In this document: positions 37,027-47,500 of the stretch, one piece after another
Position numbering within the stretch: position 1 is the first letter of the stretch
Layout of the letters: every line of letters begins with the position of its first letter
Origin: an uncultured Opitutia bacterium
GTDB lineage: Bacteria > Verrucomicrobiota > Verrucomicrobiia > Opitutales > Opitutaceae
Direction: 5' to 3'
DNA length: 64,000 bases
Assembly (NCBI GenBank): GCA_903862955.1
Contig: CAIPAH010000030.1
Coordinates: 1-64,000, forward strand
Position numbers and translations under genes: made by a program
The notes under the pieces: generated by a model
The model's database searches: none
Told to the model about the DNA's origin: nothing
Seen by the model: the letters and a program-made list of their open reading frames with translations, nothing else

Positions 37027-38949
37027 TTACTTGTAATTGCGGACGCTCATCTTCGTGAACTCGTAGTTGAGCGGCTCGATGTTGCGCAGCGGTGCCTTGC
37101 CGGCGCCTTGGAATTCCCAGGCGGCCACGTGGGCGAAGTTGACGTCGTCGCGTTTGCACTCGCCGTCGGGATACTGGTATTCCTCGCGAAAATGGCCGCC
37201 GCAGCTCTCCTCGCGGGTGAGCGCGTCGAGGCAGAGCAGCTCGCCCAGCTCGAGGAAGTCCGCCACGCGGCCGGCCTGCTCGAGCGACTGGTTGAGCGTG
37301 TCGGCCGAACCCGGCACCTTGACGTTCGCCCAGAATTCCTCGCGCAGCGCGGGGATGAGCTTGAGCGCCTCCGTCAGGGTCGCGCGCGTGCGCGCCATGC
37401 CGCAATGCTCCCAGAGGATCTTGCCCAGCCGCTTGTGGTAGTGGCTGACCGGCTCCTTGCCCTTGATTTGCAGGAATCGCTCCGTCATGCCGCGAATGTT
37501 CTCCGCCGCCGCCTTGAATTCGGGCGCGTCCACCGACGGGCGCGAACCTGGCTTCTGGCCGGCGAGGTAATCGCCGATGGTGTAGGGAATGACAAAATAG
37601 CCGTCGGCCAGGCCCTGCATCAGCGCGGACGCGCCGAGGCGGTTCGCGCCGTGGTCGGAGAAGTTCGCCTCGCCGAGGACAAACAGACCCGGGACGTTGG
37701 ACATCAGGTTGTAGTCCACCCACAGGCCGCCCATCGTGTAGTGCACGGCGGGGAAGATGCGCATCGGCACCTGGTAGGCGCTCTCGGCGGTGATCTCGTG
37801 ATAGATGTCGAAGAGGTTGCCGTAGCGCTCGCGCACGCCGGCCTCGCCGAGGCGCTTGATCGCGTCGGCAAAGTCGAGATACACACCCAGCCCCGTCTCG
37901 CCCACCCCGCGACCTTCGTCGCATACGCGCTTCGCAGCCCGGGAGGCGATGTCGCGCGGGGCGAGATTGCCGAAGCTGGGATACATCCGCTCGAGGTAAT
38001 AGTCGCGATCGGCCTCGGGGATGGAATTCGGGTCCTTTTTCGCGTCCTCCTTCTTCTTGGGCGCCCAGATGCGGCCGTCGTTGCGCAGCGACTCGGACAT
38101 CAACGTGAGCTTCGACTGGTAGTCGCCGCTGACGGGGATGCAGGTCGGATGGATCTGCGTGTAGCAGGGATTGGCGAAGCACGCGCCGCGCTTGTAGGCG
38201 CGCCAGCTGGCGGTGACGTTCGAGCCGCGGGCGTAAGTCGAAAGATTGAAGACGTTGCCGTAGCCGCCCGTGGCGAGGATGACGGCATCCGCCGCGTAGG
38301 TCTCGATGGCGCCGGTGAGGAGATTGCGGACGACGATGCCCTTTGCGTGGCCGTCGATGACGACGAGGTCGAGCATCTCGCTGTTCGTATGCATCTCCAC
38401 CCCGCCCGCGCCGATCATGCGCGACAGCGCCGAATACGCGCCGAGCAGCAGCTGCTGGCCGGTCTGGCCGCGCGCGTAGAACGTGCGGCTCACCTGCGCG
38501 CCGCCGAACGAACGGTTGGCGAGCAGCCCGCCGTATTCACGCGCGAAGGGCACGCCCTGCGCGACGCACTGGTCGATGATGTTGACCGAGACCTCGGCGA
38601 GGCGGTGGACGTTGGCCTCGCGGGAACGGTAGTCGCCGCCCTTGAGCGTGTCGTAGAACAGCCGGTGCACCGAGTCGCCGTCGTTCTGGTAATTCTTGGC
38701 GGCGTTGATGCCGCCCTGCGCGGCGATGGAATGCGCGCGACGGGGGCTGTCGTGAAAGACGAAGCTCTTCACCTTGTAGCCCAGCTCCGCGAGCGTGGCC
38801 GCGGCCGAGGCGCCCGCGAGGCCGGCGCCGACGACGATGATCTCGTATTTCCGCTTGTTCGCCGGGTTGACGAGCTTGATCTCCGTCTTGTGCCGGCGCC
38901 ATTTTTCGGCGAGCGGGCCGGCGGGAATCCTGGAATCAAGTTGGGCCAT
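37027..38949 (-). CDS. sdhA: Succinate dehydrogenase/fumarate reductase flavoprotein subunit
   Basis: The catalytic subunit oxidising succinate to fumarate (or the reverse). 640 residues, the longer type B form. The FAD-binding motif is [19 protein letters not shown]. The flavin-linking histidine lies in [21 protein letters not shown]-type sequence, followed by [14 protein letters not shown]. The active-site arginine and histidine region includes [10 protein letters not shown] and [17 protein letters not shown]. It lies 11 bases after sdhC. Confidence 0.96.
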   Translation of the reverse strand: MAQLDSRIPAGPLAEKWRRHKTEIKLVNPANKRKYEIIVVGAGLAGASAAATLAELGYKVKSFVFHDSPRRAHSIAAQGGINAAKNYQNDGDSVHRLFYDTLKGGDYRSREANVHRLAEVSVNIIDQCVAQGVPFAREYGGLLANRSFGGAQVSRTFYARGQTGQQLLLGAYSALSRMIGAGGVEMHTNSEMLDLVVIDGHAKGIVVRNLLTGAIETYAADAVILATGGYGNVFNLSTYARGSNVTASWRAYKRGACFANPCYTQIHPTCIPVSGDYQSKLTLMSESLRNDGRIWAPKKKEDAKKDPNSIPEADRDYYLERMYPSFGNLAPRDIASRAAKRVCDEGRGVGETGLGVYLDFADAIKRLGEAGVRERYGNLFDIYHEITAESAYQVPMRIFPAVHYTMGGLWVDYNLMSNVPGLFVLGEANFSDHGANRLGASALMQGLADGYFVIPYTIGDYLAGQKPGSRPSVDAPEFKAAAENIRGMTERFLQIKGKEPVSHYHKRLGKILWEHCGMARTRATLTEALKLIPALREEFWANVKVPGSADTLNQSLEQAGRVADFLELGELLCLDALTREESCGGHFREEYQYPDGECKRDDVNFAHVAAWEFQGAGKAPLRNIEPLNYEFTKMSVRNYK

Positions 38950-38960
38950 GGCGAAAGGGG

Positions 38961-39728
38961 TCAGCGGGTGGCCGCGGCGCGCGCGGGCTCATGCGGCTGG
39001 AGTTTGCCGAGCAAGACCGCGCCGGGAATGGCGAGGTTGCCCACGAAATACACGAGGCAGAACAGGACCACGATCTTGCGCAGCCCGCCCGCCCATTTTT
39101 CCGAGCGCCAGCCCATCGTCTGGAACATGCTGTCGGCGCCGTGCAGCAGGTGCAGGCTCAGGAGCCCCACCGCGATGATGTAGAACAGCGAGACCACGGG
39201 TTTCTGGAAACCGAGGACGACCATGTTGTAGACGTCGAACGTCGGGGTGCCCGCGCGCACGGTGATGAAGCCCGCCACCTTGAAGTCGGTCCCGAGAGTG
39301 TAGAGCGGCAGCGATTCCTTGAACGTCGCGGCCTGGGTGAAGCCGAGGGTGAAGTGCGCGAGGTGGTAAATAAGGAAGGCCAGCACGACCACGCCCGACA
39401 CCCGCATCAGGCGCGACGACAACGTGGCGCGCAGGGTGTGTTTCACGCCGTATTTCACGTCGCGCGCCGCATGGTTCTCCATCGTCAGCACCGTCGCCGC
39501 CCAAATATGCAGCACCGCGCTCGCGATCAGGACGATCCGCGCCACCCAGAGCAGCGGCCCCAGCTGGTGCAGGAAGGCGCCATACCCGTTGATGTGGTCG
39601 GGTTCGGCGAAAATTTGCAGGTTGCCCACCAGGTGGCCGATCACGAAGCCCGTCAGGATCACGCCCGTGATCGCCATGATGACTTTTCGACCGATGGAGG
39701 AACCAAAGATTCTGCCCGCGAGATTCAT
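38961..39728 (-). CDS. sdhC: Succinate dehydrogenase cytochrome b subunit (type B)
   Basis: A 255-residue membrane anchor with five helices, the single di-haem anchor of type B complexes, so no sdhD is expected or seen. [28 protein letters not shown] carries the first haem-ligand histidine; others are in [12 protein letters not shown] and [13 protein letters not shown]. It is first in the operon; transcription probably starts within the 245-base gap upstream that also contains a repeat pair. Confidence 0.93.
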   Translation of the reverse strand: MNLAGRIFGSSIGRKVIMAITGVILTGFVIGHLVGNLQIFAEPDHINGYGAFLHQLGPLLWVARIVLIASAVLHIWAATVLTMENHAARDVKYGVKHTLRATLSSRLMRVSGVVVLAFLIYHLAHFTLGFTQAATFKESLPLYTLGTDFKVAGFITVRAGTPTFDVYNMVVLGFQKPVVSLFYIIAVGLLSLHLLHGADSMFQTMGWRSEKWAGGLRKIVVLFCLVYFVGNLAIPGAVLLGKLQPHEPARAAATR

Positions 39729-39885
39729 TAATTGGACACGTAGTGGGGAGGGATAACGGCGGAGAGAACCTCGGCGAGCCTTTCCGGGATGTAAAGTTTA
39801 TCGGGCGGGAGGGCGAACGACGCCCGAGCTTATTAGCGACCCTACCCAACCGCATCACGAACAGCCCATGGTCCAGTATGGGATA

Positions 39886-39957
39886 GCCCACGGAACACAC
39901 GGAAGACACGGAATGACCGACTCCGAACATCCTCCGGTTTCCGTATGTTCCGTGGGC
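39886..39957. repeat. Inverted pair of CCACGGAACA-type repeats
   Basis: Arms of 19 bases (39886-39904 and 39939-39957) match at 18 positions after reverse complementing. Both begin GCCCACGGAACA. The stretch lies upstream of sdhC and 17 bases after the ligase stop. The rest of the gap (39729-39885) shows no gene and should hold the sdh promoter. Confidence 0.75.
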
Positions 39958-39973
39958 CAAAACCCTTCTCCGC

Positions 39974-41236
39974 TCAGCGCGCCAGCGGCTTGAGCAGGGC
40001 AAACTTGCCGCTCGCGGCCGGCGCGAGCACGCGGCGGCGAAACGCATTCACGCGCACCCCGTCTCCCAGCACCGCGGCGATCGACGTTTCCAGGTCGCCG
40101 TGCGGCGCGATGTCGTCCGCCACGTAATGAAAATCCCACCGGTCCGCCGCCGTTTGTACGAGCGAGTAGTGCCAGCACTTAAAGTCCGCGGGCAGCGCGG
40201 CATCGATGTCTGTCGGCGACACCAGGGAGCCGTCCGGCCGGAAATACAGGTTGCCCTCGCGTCCGAGGAGGCGGAAGCCCGTCGGGAATTTCTGCACGAT
40301 GTCGCCCGTGTGATAACGCAGCAGCGGCATCGCCTCGCGGTCGCGCGTGGTGACGTGGATCTGGAACACGCCCGGCAGCTCCGCGCGCCACGGCACGAGC
40401 TCGATGAACGCGTTGGCGTCCACCGCCTGCGCGTTGTCCTTGAACGCTTCGCCGACGAAGAGATAGCCCGCCTCGGTCGAGCCGTAGAGGTCGACCTGCG
40501 GCGCCGGAAACGCCTCCATGATCCGCCGGCCGTGCTGGGTGCTCGCCTTGCCGTAGGTCAGGATCACGGCCTTGATGCTCGGCACCTTCACGCCGCGCTT
40601 CTGCACCGCGCGCGCGAGCAGCGAAAGATAGACCGGCTCGCCCTCGATCACCTCGGGTTTGGTCGCCTGCAGCTCCACCACGATGCGGTCCCACTCGGCC
40701 TCGGGAAACGCGAACGGGTCGCTCGAGAGGTTCAGGTAAACCGTGCCGTTGAAATAGCGGTGGGGAAACGGGTGGTCCTCGTACGGACAAAGGTTGCTGG
40801 AGCAGCCCACCGGCGCGAGGACGCACTTGCGATACGGCCGCCCGGCGAACTGGCGCAGGATCGGCGACGCGCGATAGGCATTCTCGGTTTGGCGGTCCCA
40901 CCAGCCTTCCTCCATGATCACCGTCATCGGCGACTGGGTCGTGCCGCCGGTGCTCTCGTATTCAAATTTCCGCGTCTGCAGCCCGCGGTCCACCTCGGCG
41001 TAGTCCGCAAAGAACGCCTGGTGCCCCTCGCCCACGATCTCCTTTTTCGAGAGCGCCGGGATCTCGCGGTAACACGACCATTGCAGCGGATTCGGGTGCA
41101 GCGGAAAGCGCCGGCTGTATAACGGGCTCCGCGCGTAGATCTTGCGAATCTCCTGTTCCAGCAACGCGGGCACCTCGCCGCCGCGGGGGGCGGGGCCGAG
41201 GGTCTCCGGGAGATTGGCGAACAGGGGTGCGGACAT
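39974..41236 (-). CDS. Phenylacetate-CoA ligase-like (PaaK/adenylate-forming) protein
   Basis: A 420-residue adenylate-forming protein related to PaaK and coenzyme F390 synthetases. The P-loop-like YESTGGTTQSP (about 93-103), YGSTEAG (A5) and LLRYHTGDI (A7-A8) are visible. The extreme C-terminus is shorter than in true acyl-CoA ligases, so the small A8-A10 domain may be reduced. It would activate a carboxylate with ATP, but the substrate is not evident; there are no paa genes nearby. It is a lone gene between repeats. Confidence 0.72.
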   Translation of the reverse strand: MSAPLFANLPETLGPAPRGGEVPALLEQEIRKIYARSPLYSRRFPLHPNPLQWSCYREIPALSKKEIVGEGHQAFFADYAEVDRGLQTRKFEYESTGGTTQSPMTVIMEEGWWDRQTENAYRASPILRQFAGRPYRKCVLAPVGCSSNLCPYEDHPFPHRYFNGTVYLNLSSDPFAFPEAEWDRIVVELQATKPEVIEGEPVYLSLLARAVQKRGVKVPSIKAVILTYGKASTQHGRRIMEAFPAPQVDLYGSTEAGYLFVGEAFKDNAQAVDANAFIELVPWRAELPGVFQIHVTTRDREAMPLLRYHTGDIVQKFPTGFRLLGREGNLYFRPDGSLVSPTDIDAALPADFKCWHYSLVQTAADRWDFHYVADDIAPHGDLETSIAAVLGDGVRVNAFRRRVLAPAASGKFALLKPLAR

Positions 41237-41377
41237 GGTGGCGGGGGCGAGCGTCAGGTAAGTGGGCGGGTCGGTTTAGTCAAATGCCGCGCCCGGCTTA
41301 AGCCCGGCGCGAGGTTCGAGGGCAAGGGGTCATGGGCAAATGCTTCCGGGGCGGTCAAAGGACGCTGACCCGATCGG

Positions 41378-41394
41378 CTTTCAGCTTTCAACCC
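41378..41394. repeat. Solo GTTGAAAGCTGAAAG repeat supplying the Nudix stop codon
   Basis: On the minus strand this reads GGGTTGAAAGCTGAAAG, the family of the inverted pair at 48990-49082. The TGA in GCTGA (41383-41381) is the stop codon of the Nudix gene. Confidence 0.6.
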
Positions 41395-41965
41395 TCTTGC
41401 CGCTTTTCAGCTGGCTCCAAACCGGTTCAAAGCAAAACAGCGCGTCCAGCACCAGCCCGTGCGTAATGCCGCCCGACCGCGCGAGCGCGAGCACTTCGTC
41501 CACCGGGAGCGTGCTGACCTCGATCTCCTCGTCGGCATCCCACGCCGACTCACCCGCCCTGACGGCATTTTCCACGAGCAGAAAATGGCTGCGGTTGCTT
41601 TGGATGGCGGGATTCGGATGCACGCTGCCCAGCAGCCGGGCAGACGTCCCGGCAAAGCCCGTTTCCTCGCGCAACTCGCGCACGCCGGCGGTCACCGGGT
41701 CCTCTCCGCCCTCGAGGCAGCCGCCGGGAATCTCGAGGGAAAACCCATCGATGCCGAAGCGAAATTGCCGCACCAGCACGAGGTGATATTCGGGGGTCAG
41801 CGCGAGGACGTTCACCCAGTCCGGCGGACGGATGACCACAAAGTCACGCTCGACCGCGCGTCCCGGATGCCGGAAGCGCGTGCGGTGCAGGTCGAGCACG
41901 CGCGTCGTCGCGACCGTGGTGTCAGCCAGTTTTTCCCAGCGTGCAGGCCCGGACGTCGGTTTCAT
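41381..41965 (-). CDS. Nudix hydrolase, ADP-ribose pyrophosphatase-like
   Basis: A 194-residue Nudix protein. The box G82-x5-E88-x7-REL-x-EE-x-G (82-104) is perfect. LVRQFRFGIDGFSLEIPGG before it and the length fit ADP-ribose/nucleoside-diphosphate-sugar pyrophosphatases. The start at 41965 is preferred because a terminator hairpin occupies 41972-42007, inside any longer frame. The last two codons and stop come from a repeat sequence. Confidence 0.87.
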   Translation of the reverse strand: MKPTSGPARWEKLADTTVATTRVLDLHRTRFRHPGRAVERDFVVIRPPDWVNVLALTPEYHLVLVRQFRFGIDGFSLEIPGGCLEGGEDPVTAGVRELREETGFAGTSARLLGSVHPNPAIQSNRSHFLLVENAVRAGESAWDADEEIEVSTLPVDEVLALARSGGITHGLVLDALFCFEPVWSQLKSGKRVES

Positions 41966-41971
41966 GGGGCG

Positions 41972-42007
41972 AAAAAAATGCCTCCTGACCGCAAGGGTGA
42001 GGAGGCA
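41972..42007 (-). terminator. Rho-independent terminator of the LysM gene
   Basis: On the minus strand TGCCTCCT/AGGAGGCA (42007-41979) is followed by seven T residues, 23 bases after the LysM-gene stop codon. Confidence 0.85.
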
Positions 42008-42029
42008 CAAAATTAAATCGAATCAGCCG

Positions 42030-42551
42030 TTACTTCTTCTGCGGCAGCTTGATCTTCTGGCCGACCTTCAGCTTGCTCGGATTGACGTCGGGATTAACCG
42101 CGGCGACATCCGCACCCGAAAAACCGCCATTGGCCTTGCCGATCTTGCTGAACGTGTCGCCAGCCTTGATGACGTATTCGCCGGGACCGGCGACGACTTC
42201 CGCGTGCGGACCCTTGCCGTGCGCGGCGGGCTTGGCCTTCTGGGCCTCCTCGATCTTGGTGATGGAGGCGTGGATGTTGCCCAGATCCGCGGCGACCGTG
42301 TTGAAGGCCTCCTGCGTGGTGCGGGAAAGTGAACCGATGTCCTTGGCCGATTTGTCGGCGGTGGCGGACACGGAGCCCAGCTGGGACTCGAGACCGTCAA
42401 TCTTGGCGACCTTTTCCTCCTGCGCGTCGACCTTCGTTTGAAGCTTGGAGGCCTTGATGAGGCCAAAGCCACCGATGGCCAAAGCGATCACGCCGACGAT
42501 GACTCCACCGATCGGCAGCATGCTGTTATTTTCGCGGGAAATGGTATCCAT
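42030..42551 (-). CDS. LysM-domain protein with membrane anchor and coiled coil
   Basis: 173 residues. A hydrophobic helix near the N-terminus (about 12-33) anchors it in the inner membrane. A heptad-rich region (about 35-105) probably forms a coiled coil. The C-terminal LysM domain (about 124-170: YVIKAGDTFSKIGKANG, NPDVNPSKLKVGQKIKLP) should bind peptidoglycan. The layout suggests a link between membrane and cell wall. It has its own terminator, so it is monocistronic. Confidence 0.82.
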   Translation of the reverse strand: MDTISRENNSMLPIGGVIVGVIALAIGGFGLIKASKLQTKVDAQEEKVAKIDGLESQLGSVSATADKSAKDIGSLSRTTQEAFNTVAADLGNIHASITKIEEAQKAKPAAHGKGPHAEVVAGPGEYVIKAGDTFSKIGKANGGFSGADVAAVNPDVNPSKLKVGQKIKLPQKK

Positions 42552-42659
42552 AGATAAGAGGTTAGAAGCGGAGAAGTAACGGAATCAGGAGGGTAGGCAA
42601 GCAGAGATTATTAACATTTAAGAGGGGGAATAAGGCCTAAACCCCAGTCCGGGATAGCA

Positions 42660-42665
42660 TTGACA
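42660..42665 (+). promoter_or_regulatory. Likely -35 box of the tRNA-Pro gene
   Basis: A consensus TTGACA stands 46 bases before the tRNA. The matching -10 is poor and GC-rich. Confidence 0.4.
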
Positions 42666-42705
42666 CACCGGGCGGCGGGGCGTCCCCTGACGCCCTTCGC
42701 GCGAA

Positions 42706-42782
42706 CGGGGTGTAGCTTAGCCTGGTAGAGCGCCTGGTTTGGGACCAGGAGGTCGCGAGTTCGAATCTCGCCGCCCCGACCA
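42706..42782 (+). tRNA. tRNA-Pro (TGG anticodon)
   Basis: A full cloverleaf is visible: acceptor CGGGGTG/CGCCCCG with one G-T pair, D-arm with GCCTGGTAGAGC, anticodon stem CCTGG/CCAGG around TTTGGGA (anticodon TGG at 42740-42742), and T-arm GCGAG-TTCGAAT-CTCGC. A59-type discriminator A and an encoded CCA end complete it. Confidence 0.97.
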
Positions 42783-42867
42783 TTTCAAGGACGCGATGCC
42801 GGAAGCGGGCCTTTCCGGGCGGTTTGCGCCGGGAATCTCTCGCCGGACTGCCAGCCCAACCGCCGGG

Positions 42868-43305
42868 TCAGCTCTCGACGAGCTGCCGCAGCAACTTCAG
42901 CGCGGCGCGGAGGGTGCGCTGCTCGGCGGCGGTGAGTTTGCCGTCCACCGCGCCAGCCAGCCACTTGCGCTTCGCCTTCGCGGCGTCAAAGCGCACCTGC
43001 CGGCCCGAGCGCGTCAGCGAGAGCAATACCTGCCGTTTGTCGGTGGCGTGCGGCACGCGCTTCACAAAGCCTGCCTTTTCCAGGCCGCGGATCGTCGCGC
43101 CCATTGACTGCGGCTTGACCGACTCGATCCGCGCCAGCGCGGCGATGGTCAGCGGGCCGGACTCGAGCCGGCACATCGCCGCCAGGTGCGACCAGCTCAG
43201 CTCGTGGCTCGCGCCCGCCGCGCGCAGCCGGCGCACGAGCTGGCCGATCACGAGGTGGAGTTCCTCGGCGAGGGCGCTGACGGAGCCGGGCGTGGCGGGG
43301 GGCAT
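42868..43305 (-). CDS. MarR-family transcriptional regulator
   Basis: A 145-residue winged-helix repressor. ALAEELHLVIGQLVRRLRA, LSWSHLAAMCRLESGPLTIAALARIESVKPQSMGATIRGLEKAGFV and the wing RVPHATDKRQVLLSLTRSGR are typical. It is divergent from an RND efflux operon, with a 26-bp palindrome between, so it probably represses that operon and itself and is relieved by a toxic ligand. Confidence 0.9.
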   Translation of the reverse strand: MPPATPGSVSALAEELHLVIGQLVRRLRAAGASHELSWSHLAAMCRLESGPLTIAALARIESVKPQSMGATIRGLEKAGFVKRVPHATDKRQVLLSLTRSGRQVRFDAAKAKRKWLAGAVDGKLTAAEQRTLRAALKLLRQLVES

Positions 43306-43334
43306 GATGCAGTCATGGCCAACAACAGGAAAAC

Positions 43335-43360
43335 TTGCAAGTTAGACTTCTAATTTGCAA
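43335..43360. promoter_or_regulatory. Palindromic MarR operator in the efflux promoter region
   Basis: TTGCAAGTTAGA and TCTAATTTGCAA flank a two-base centre; the half-sites match at 11 of 12 positions. It is 30 bases from the marR start and 47 from the adaptor start. Size and symmetry fit a MarR dimer site. Confidence 0.75.
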
Positions 43361-43406
43361 CGTGGCCGCTCGCGTGTCTCTTTCCCGCTGTCCGCCCGAT
43401 CCCGCC

Positions 43407-44513
43407 ATGCTCCACTCCCGCCTCCTTCCCTTCCACCGGTCCCTGCTCGCCGGGTTCACCGTCGTCGCCGCCCTTGCCCTCACCGCCGGTTGCAAGCCGA
43501 AACCCAAGGCCGCGCCGCCGGCCGCGCCCGCCGACGTTGTCCTCGCTCCCGTCATCCAGCGCGACGAGCCGATCCGCGCCGAGTGGGTCGCGTCCGTCGA
43601 CGGCCTGGTCAACGCCTCCATCCGCGCCCAGGTCTCCGGCTACATGCTGAAACAGGTCTATCAGGACGGCACTGAGGTGAAGAAGGGCGACGTTCTCTTC
43701 GAAATCGACCGCCGGCCGTTCGAGGCCGCGCTCGTGCAGGTCCAGGCCAACTACGACCAGGCGGAGCTGACCCGGCAGCGGCAGTCGCAGCTCAACACCG
43801 AGAACGCCGTGTCCGCGCAGGAACGCGACGCGGCGATCAACGCCGCCGCCGCGGCCAAGGGCGCGCTCGACCAGGCGAAGCTCAACCTCGAATTCACCCG
43901 CATCGTCTCGCCCATTGACGGACTCGCCGGCATCGCCAGCGCCCAGATTGGCGACCTCGTCGGCCCGTCCACCGGCGTGCTGACGACCGTGTCCACCCTC
44001 GACCCGATCAAGGTCTACTTCTCGATCAGCGAGCAGACCTACCTCGATTTCAACAAGCCGCAGGCCGACGGGCCCAAGTTTCCCGAGGAACTCGTGTTCG
44101 ACCTCGTGATGGCCGACGGCACCGTTTATCCGCACCCGGGCAAGTTCTTCGCCGCCGACCGCCAGATCGATCCCGGCACCGGCACGCTCCGCCTCGCGGG
44201 CGTGGTGCCCAACCCGCGGCGCCTCCTCCGGCCCGGGCAATACGCCCGCGTGCGCGCCACCATCCGCACCGAGCACAACGCTCTGCTCGTGCCGCAGCGC
44301 GCCGTCAACGAGTTGCAGGGCAGCTACCAGGTCGCCGTCGTCGGCGCCGACAACATCGCCCACCTGCGCAACGTGAAGGTCGGCGATCGGTCCGGCCAGC
44401 TCTGGATCATCCGCGATGGCCTCCACCCCGGCGACCAGGTCGTCGTTGACGGCATCCAGAAGGTCAAGGAAGGCGCCAGCGTGCATCCCGTCACCCCGGC
44501 CAAGGCCGAATAA
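43407..44513 (+). CDS. RND efflux periplasmic adaptor (membrane fusion) lipoprotein
   Basis: 368 residues, MexE/AcrA family. The signal peptide ends in the lipobox LTAGC, so it is probably a lipoprotein anchored at the inner membrane. The lipoyl half-motifs (SIRAQVSGYMLKQVYQDG and VSPIDGLAGI), an alpha-hairpin (about 95-150) and beta-barrel domains follow in order. It joins the RND pump to an outer-membrane channel; no tolC-like gene is in the window, so the pump must borrow one. The pump gene begins 18 bases downstream. Confidence 0.93.
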   Translation: MLHSRLLPFHRSLLAGFTVVAALALTAGCKPKPKAAPPAAPADVVLAPVIQRDEPIRAEWVASVDGLVNASIRAQVSGYMLKQVYQDGTEVKKGDVLFEIDRRPFEAALVQVQANYDQAELTRQRQSQLNTENAVSAQERDAAINAAAAAKGALDQAKLNLEFTRIVSPIDGLAGIASAQIGDLVGPSTGVLTTVSTLDPIKVYFSISEQTYLDFNKPQADGPKFPEELVFDLVMADGTVYPHPGKFFAADRQIDPGTGTLRLAGVVPNPRRLLRPGQYARVRATIRTEHNALLVPQRAVNELQGSYQVAVVGADNIAHLRNVKVGDRSGQLWIIRDGLHPGDQVVVDGIQKVKEGASVHPVTPAKAE

Positions 44514-44531
44514 CTCCGCGCCCTCCCCGCC

Positions 44532-47500
44532 ATGGCCCGCTTCTTCATCGATCGCCCCGTCTTCGCGATCGTCATCTCCCTCCTCACCGTGATCGTCGGC
44601 CTCGTGGTCCTCGTGGGCCTGCCGATCGCGCAATTCCCAAAAATCGTGCCGCCCGAGGTGCGCATCACTTCGACCTACGTCGGCGCCGACGCCCAGACCG
44701 TCGAGCAGTCCGTCGCCACGCCCATCGAGCAGACGATGAGCGGCGTGGACAACATGAACTACATGTACTCGATCAACGGCAGCGACGGCTCGCTGCGGTT
44801 GACGACGAACTTCGACATCGCGACCGAGCCGAACGACGACCTCATCCTCTCGCAGATGCGCGTGACCCAGGCGTCGCCGCAGCTGCCCGCGGAGGTCGCC
44901 ACCTACGGCGTCACCGTCCAGAAATCCCTCACCGCGCCGCTGATGCTGCTGGCGCTGTATTCGCCCCACGACACCTACGACAGCACGTTCTTGGCGAACT
45001 ACGCCTACATCAACATCAACGACCAGCTCACCCGCGTGCCCGGCATCGCCAGCGTCACCGTCTTCGGCGCGGGCCAGTATGCGATGCGGTTGTGGGTGAA
45101 GCCCGATCAGCTCGCCAAGCTCAACATCACCGTCCCCGAGGTCACCGGCGCAATCCAGAGCCAGAGCACGGTGAATCCCGCGGGCCAGCTGGGCGGCCAG
45201 CCTTCCCCCGCCGGCCAGGAGTTCACCTACTCCGTCCGCGCGCAGGGCCGGCTCACTTCGCCCGAGGAGTTTGGCAACATTGTCGTCCGCGAGAATCCCG
45301 ACGGCTCGCTCATCCGGTTGAAGGACGTCGCCCGCATCGAACTGGGCGCGCAGGTTTACAACGTCCAGGGCCGTTACAACGGCCGGGCCGCGGCGAACAT
45401 TGCCATCTACCAGCTGCCGGGCTCCAACGGGCTCGATGCCCAAAAGGGCGTGCTGAAGGTGATGGAGCGGTTGAAAGAGCGCTTCCCCGCCGACCTCGAC
45501 TACGGCATCGGTCTCGACACGACCCGCGCCGTGTCGGAAGGCGTCCGCGAAATCAGCGGCACGCTCTGGCAGGCCCTGCTGCTCGTGATCCTCGTGGTCT
45601 TCGTCTTCCTGCAAGGCTGGCGGCCGACGCTGATCCCGATGCTTGCCGTGCCCGTCTCGCTCATCGGCACGTTCATCTTCTTCCCGATGTTCGGCTTCTC
45701 AATCAACACTCTGTCGTTGTTCGGCCTCGTGCTGGCCATCGGCCTCGTCGTCGACGACGCCATCGTCGTGGTCGAAGCAGTGGAGCACCACATCGAGAAG
45801 GGTCTCTCGCCCCGCGACGCGACGCTCAAGGCCATGTCGGAGGTCTCCGGCCCGGTCGTCGCCATCGCGATCATCCTCGCCGCTGTGTTCGTGCCGACCG
45901 CGTTCATTCCCGGCATCACCGGGCGGCTCTACCAGCAGTTCGCGCTGACCATCGCCATCTCGGTGGCGATCTCGGCCTTCAACGCCCTCTCGCTCAGCCC
46001 GGCGCTGTGCGCGCTGCTGCTGCGGCCCCGCAAGCCCGTCCGCGGACCCCTCGGCTCATTCTATCGCGGCTTCAACCGCGTCTTCGGCCGCGGCAACCAA
46101 GCCTACGTGAGCCTCTCGCGTCTCTTCATCCGCAAGAGCTTCTTTTCCGTGCTCGCCCTCGTGGCGTTCGCGGTCGCGGCGGGCTGGTTCGGCGGCAAGC
46201 TCCCGGCGTCGTTCCTGCCCGAAGAGGACCAGGGTTACCTCTACGTCGCCCTCCAGCTGCCCAACGCCTCCTCGCTCCAGCGCACCGCCGAGGCAGCGCA
46301 CAAGGTCGAGGCGGTGCTCGCCCAGACGCCCGGCGTCCAAGGCTACACCTCGATCATCGGCTTCAGCCTGCTCAGCACGGTCTACAACACCTACAACGCG
46401 TTCTTCTTCGTCAACCTGAAGCCCTGGTCCCAGCGCGAAGCACCCGCCGAGCAGTATCAGGCGATCAAGGACCACCTCGCACGCGAGCTGAAGAAAATCC
46501 CCGACGGCACGTCGTTCTCCTTCGCGCCGCCATCCATCCCCGGCGTCGGCACCGCCGGCGGCTTCACCTTCGTGCTCGAGGATCGCGCCGGCAAGGACGT
46601 GAACTTCCTGGCCGAAAACCTGAACAAGTTCATGGACGCCGCGCGGAAACGCCCCGAACTCAGCGGCGTCAGCAGCACTTTCCTGCCCAGCGTCCCGCAG
46701 GTTTTCGTCAAGGTCGACCGCGACAAGGTGCTCAAGCAGGGCGTCAACCTCGCCGACGTCTACAAGACGCTGCAGTGCTACATGGGCGGCGTGTTCGTGA
46801 ACTATTTCAACCGCTTCGGCCGGCAGTGGCAGGTGTATGTGGAAGCCGAGGGCGAATACCGGCGACGCGCCGAGGACCTCGCGCAATACTACGTGCGCAA
46901 CCGCACCGGCCAGATGGTGCCGCTGACGGCGATGGCGTCCATCGAGGAGCACACCGGCCCGGAATTCACGATGCGCTACAACCTTTTCCGCAGCGCGCAG
47001 ATCAACGGCTCGGCCGCTGCAGGCTACAGCTCCGCGCAGGCGACGCAGGCGCTCGAGGAAGTCTTTCACCAGACCATGCCGGCCGAGATGGGCTTTGATT
47101 ACATCGGCATGTCCTACCAGGAGAAACGCGCCGCCGAGGGCGTGCCCCCGATGGCGATCTTCGGGCTCTCGCTGCTCTTCGTCTTCCTGATCCTCGCGGC
47201 GCTCTACGAAAGCTGGTCGCTGCCGTTCAGTGTGATCCTGACCGTGCCCATCGCCGTGTTTGGCGCCTATGCCGGGCTGCTGTGGCGCGGGATGGAGAAC
47301 AACGTGTTCGCGCAGATCGGCCTCGTCATGCTCATCGGCCTCGCCGCCAAGAACGCGATCCTGATCGTCGAGTTCGCGCGCACCCGCCGGGAACAGGGCC
47401 AGTCCATCATCGAAGCCGCGCTCGAGGGCGCCCGCGTGCGGCTCCGCCCAATCCTGATGACGTCCTTTGCGTTCATCCTCGGCTGCGTCCCGCTCTGGCT

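Noticed and set aside
43350-45614. 754-codon minus-strand frame opposite the RND genes
   Set aside because: Antisense shadow; the plus strand codes for complete adaptor and pump proteins.
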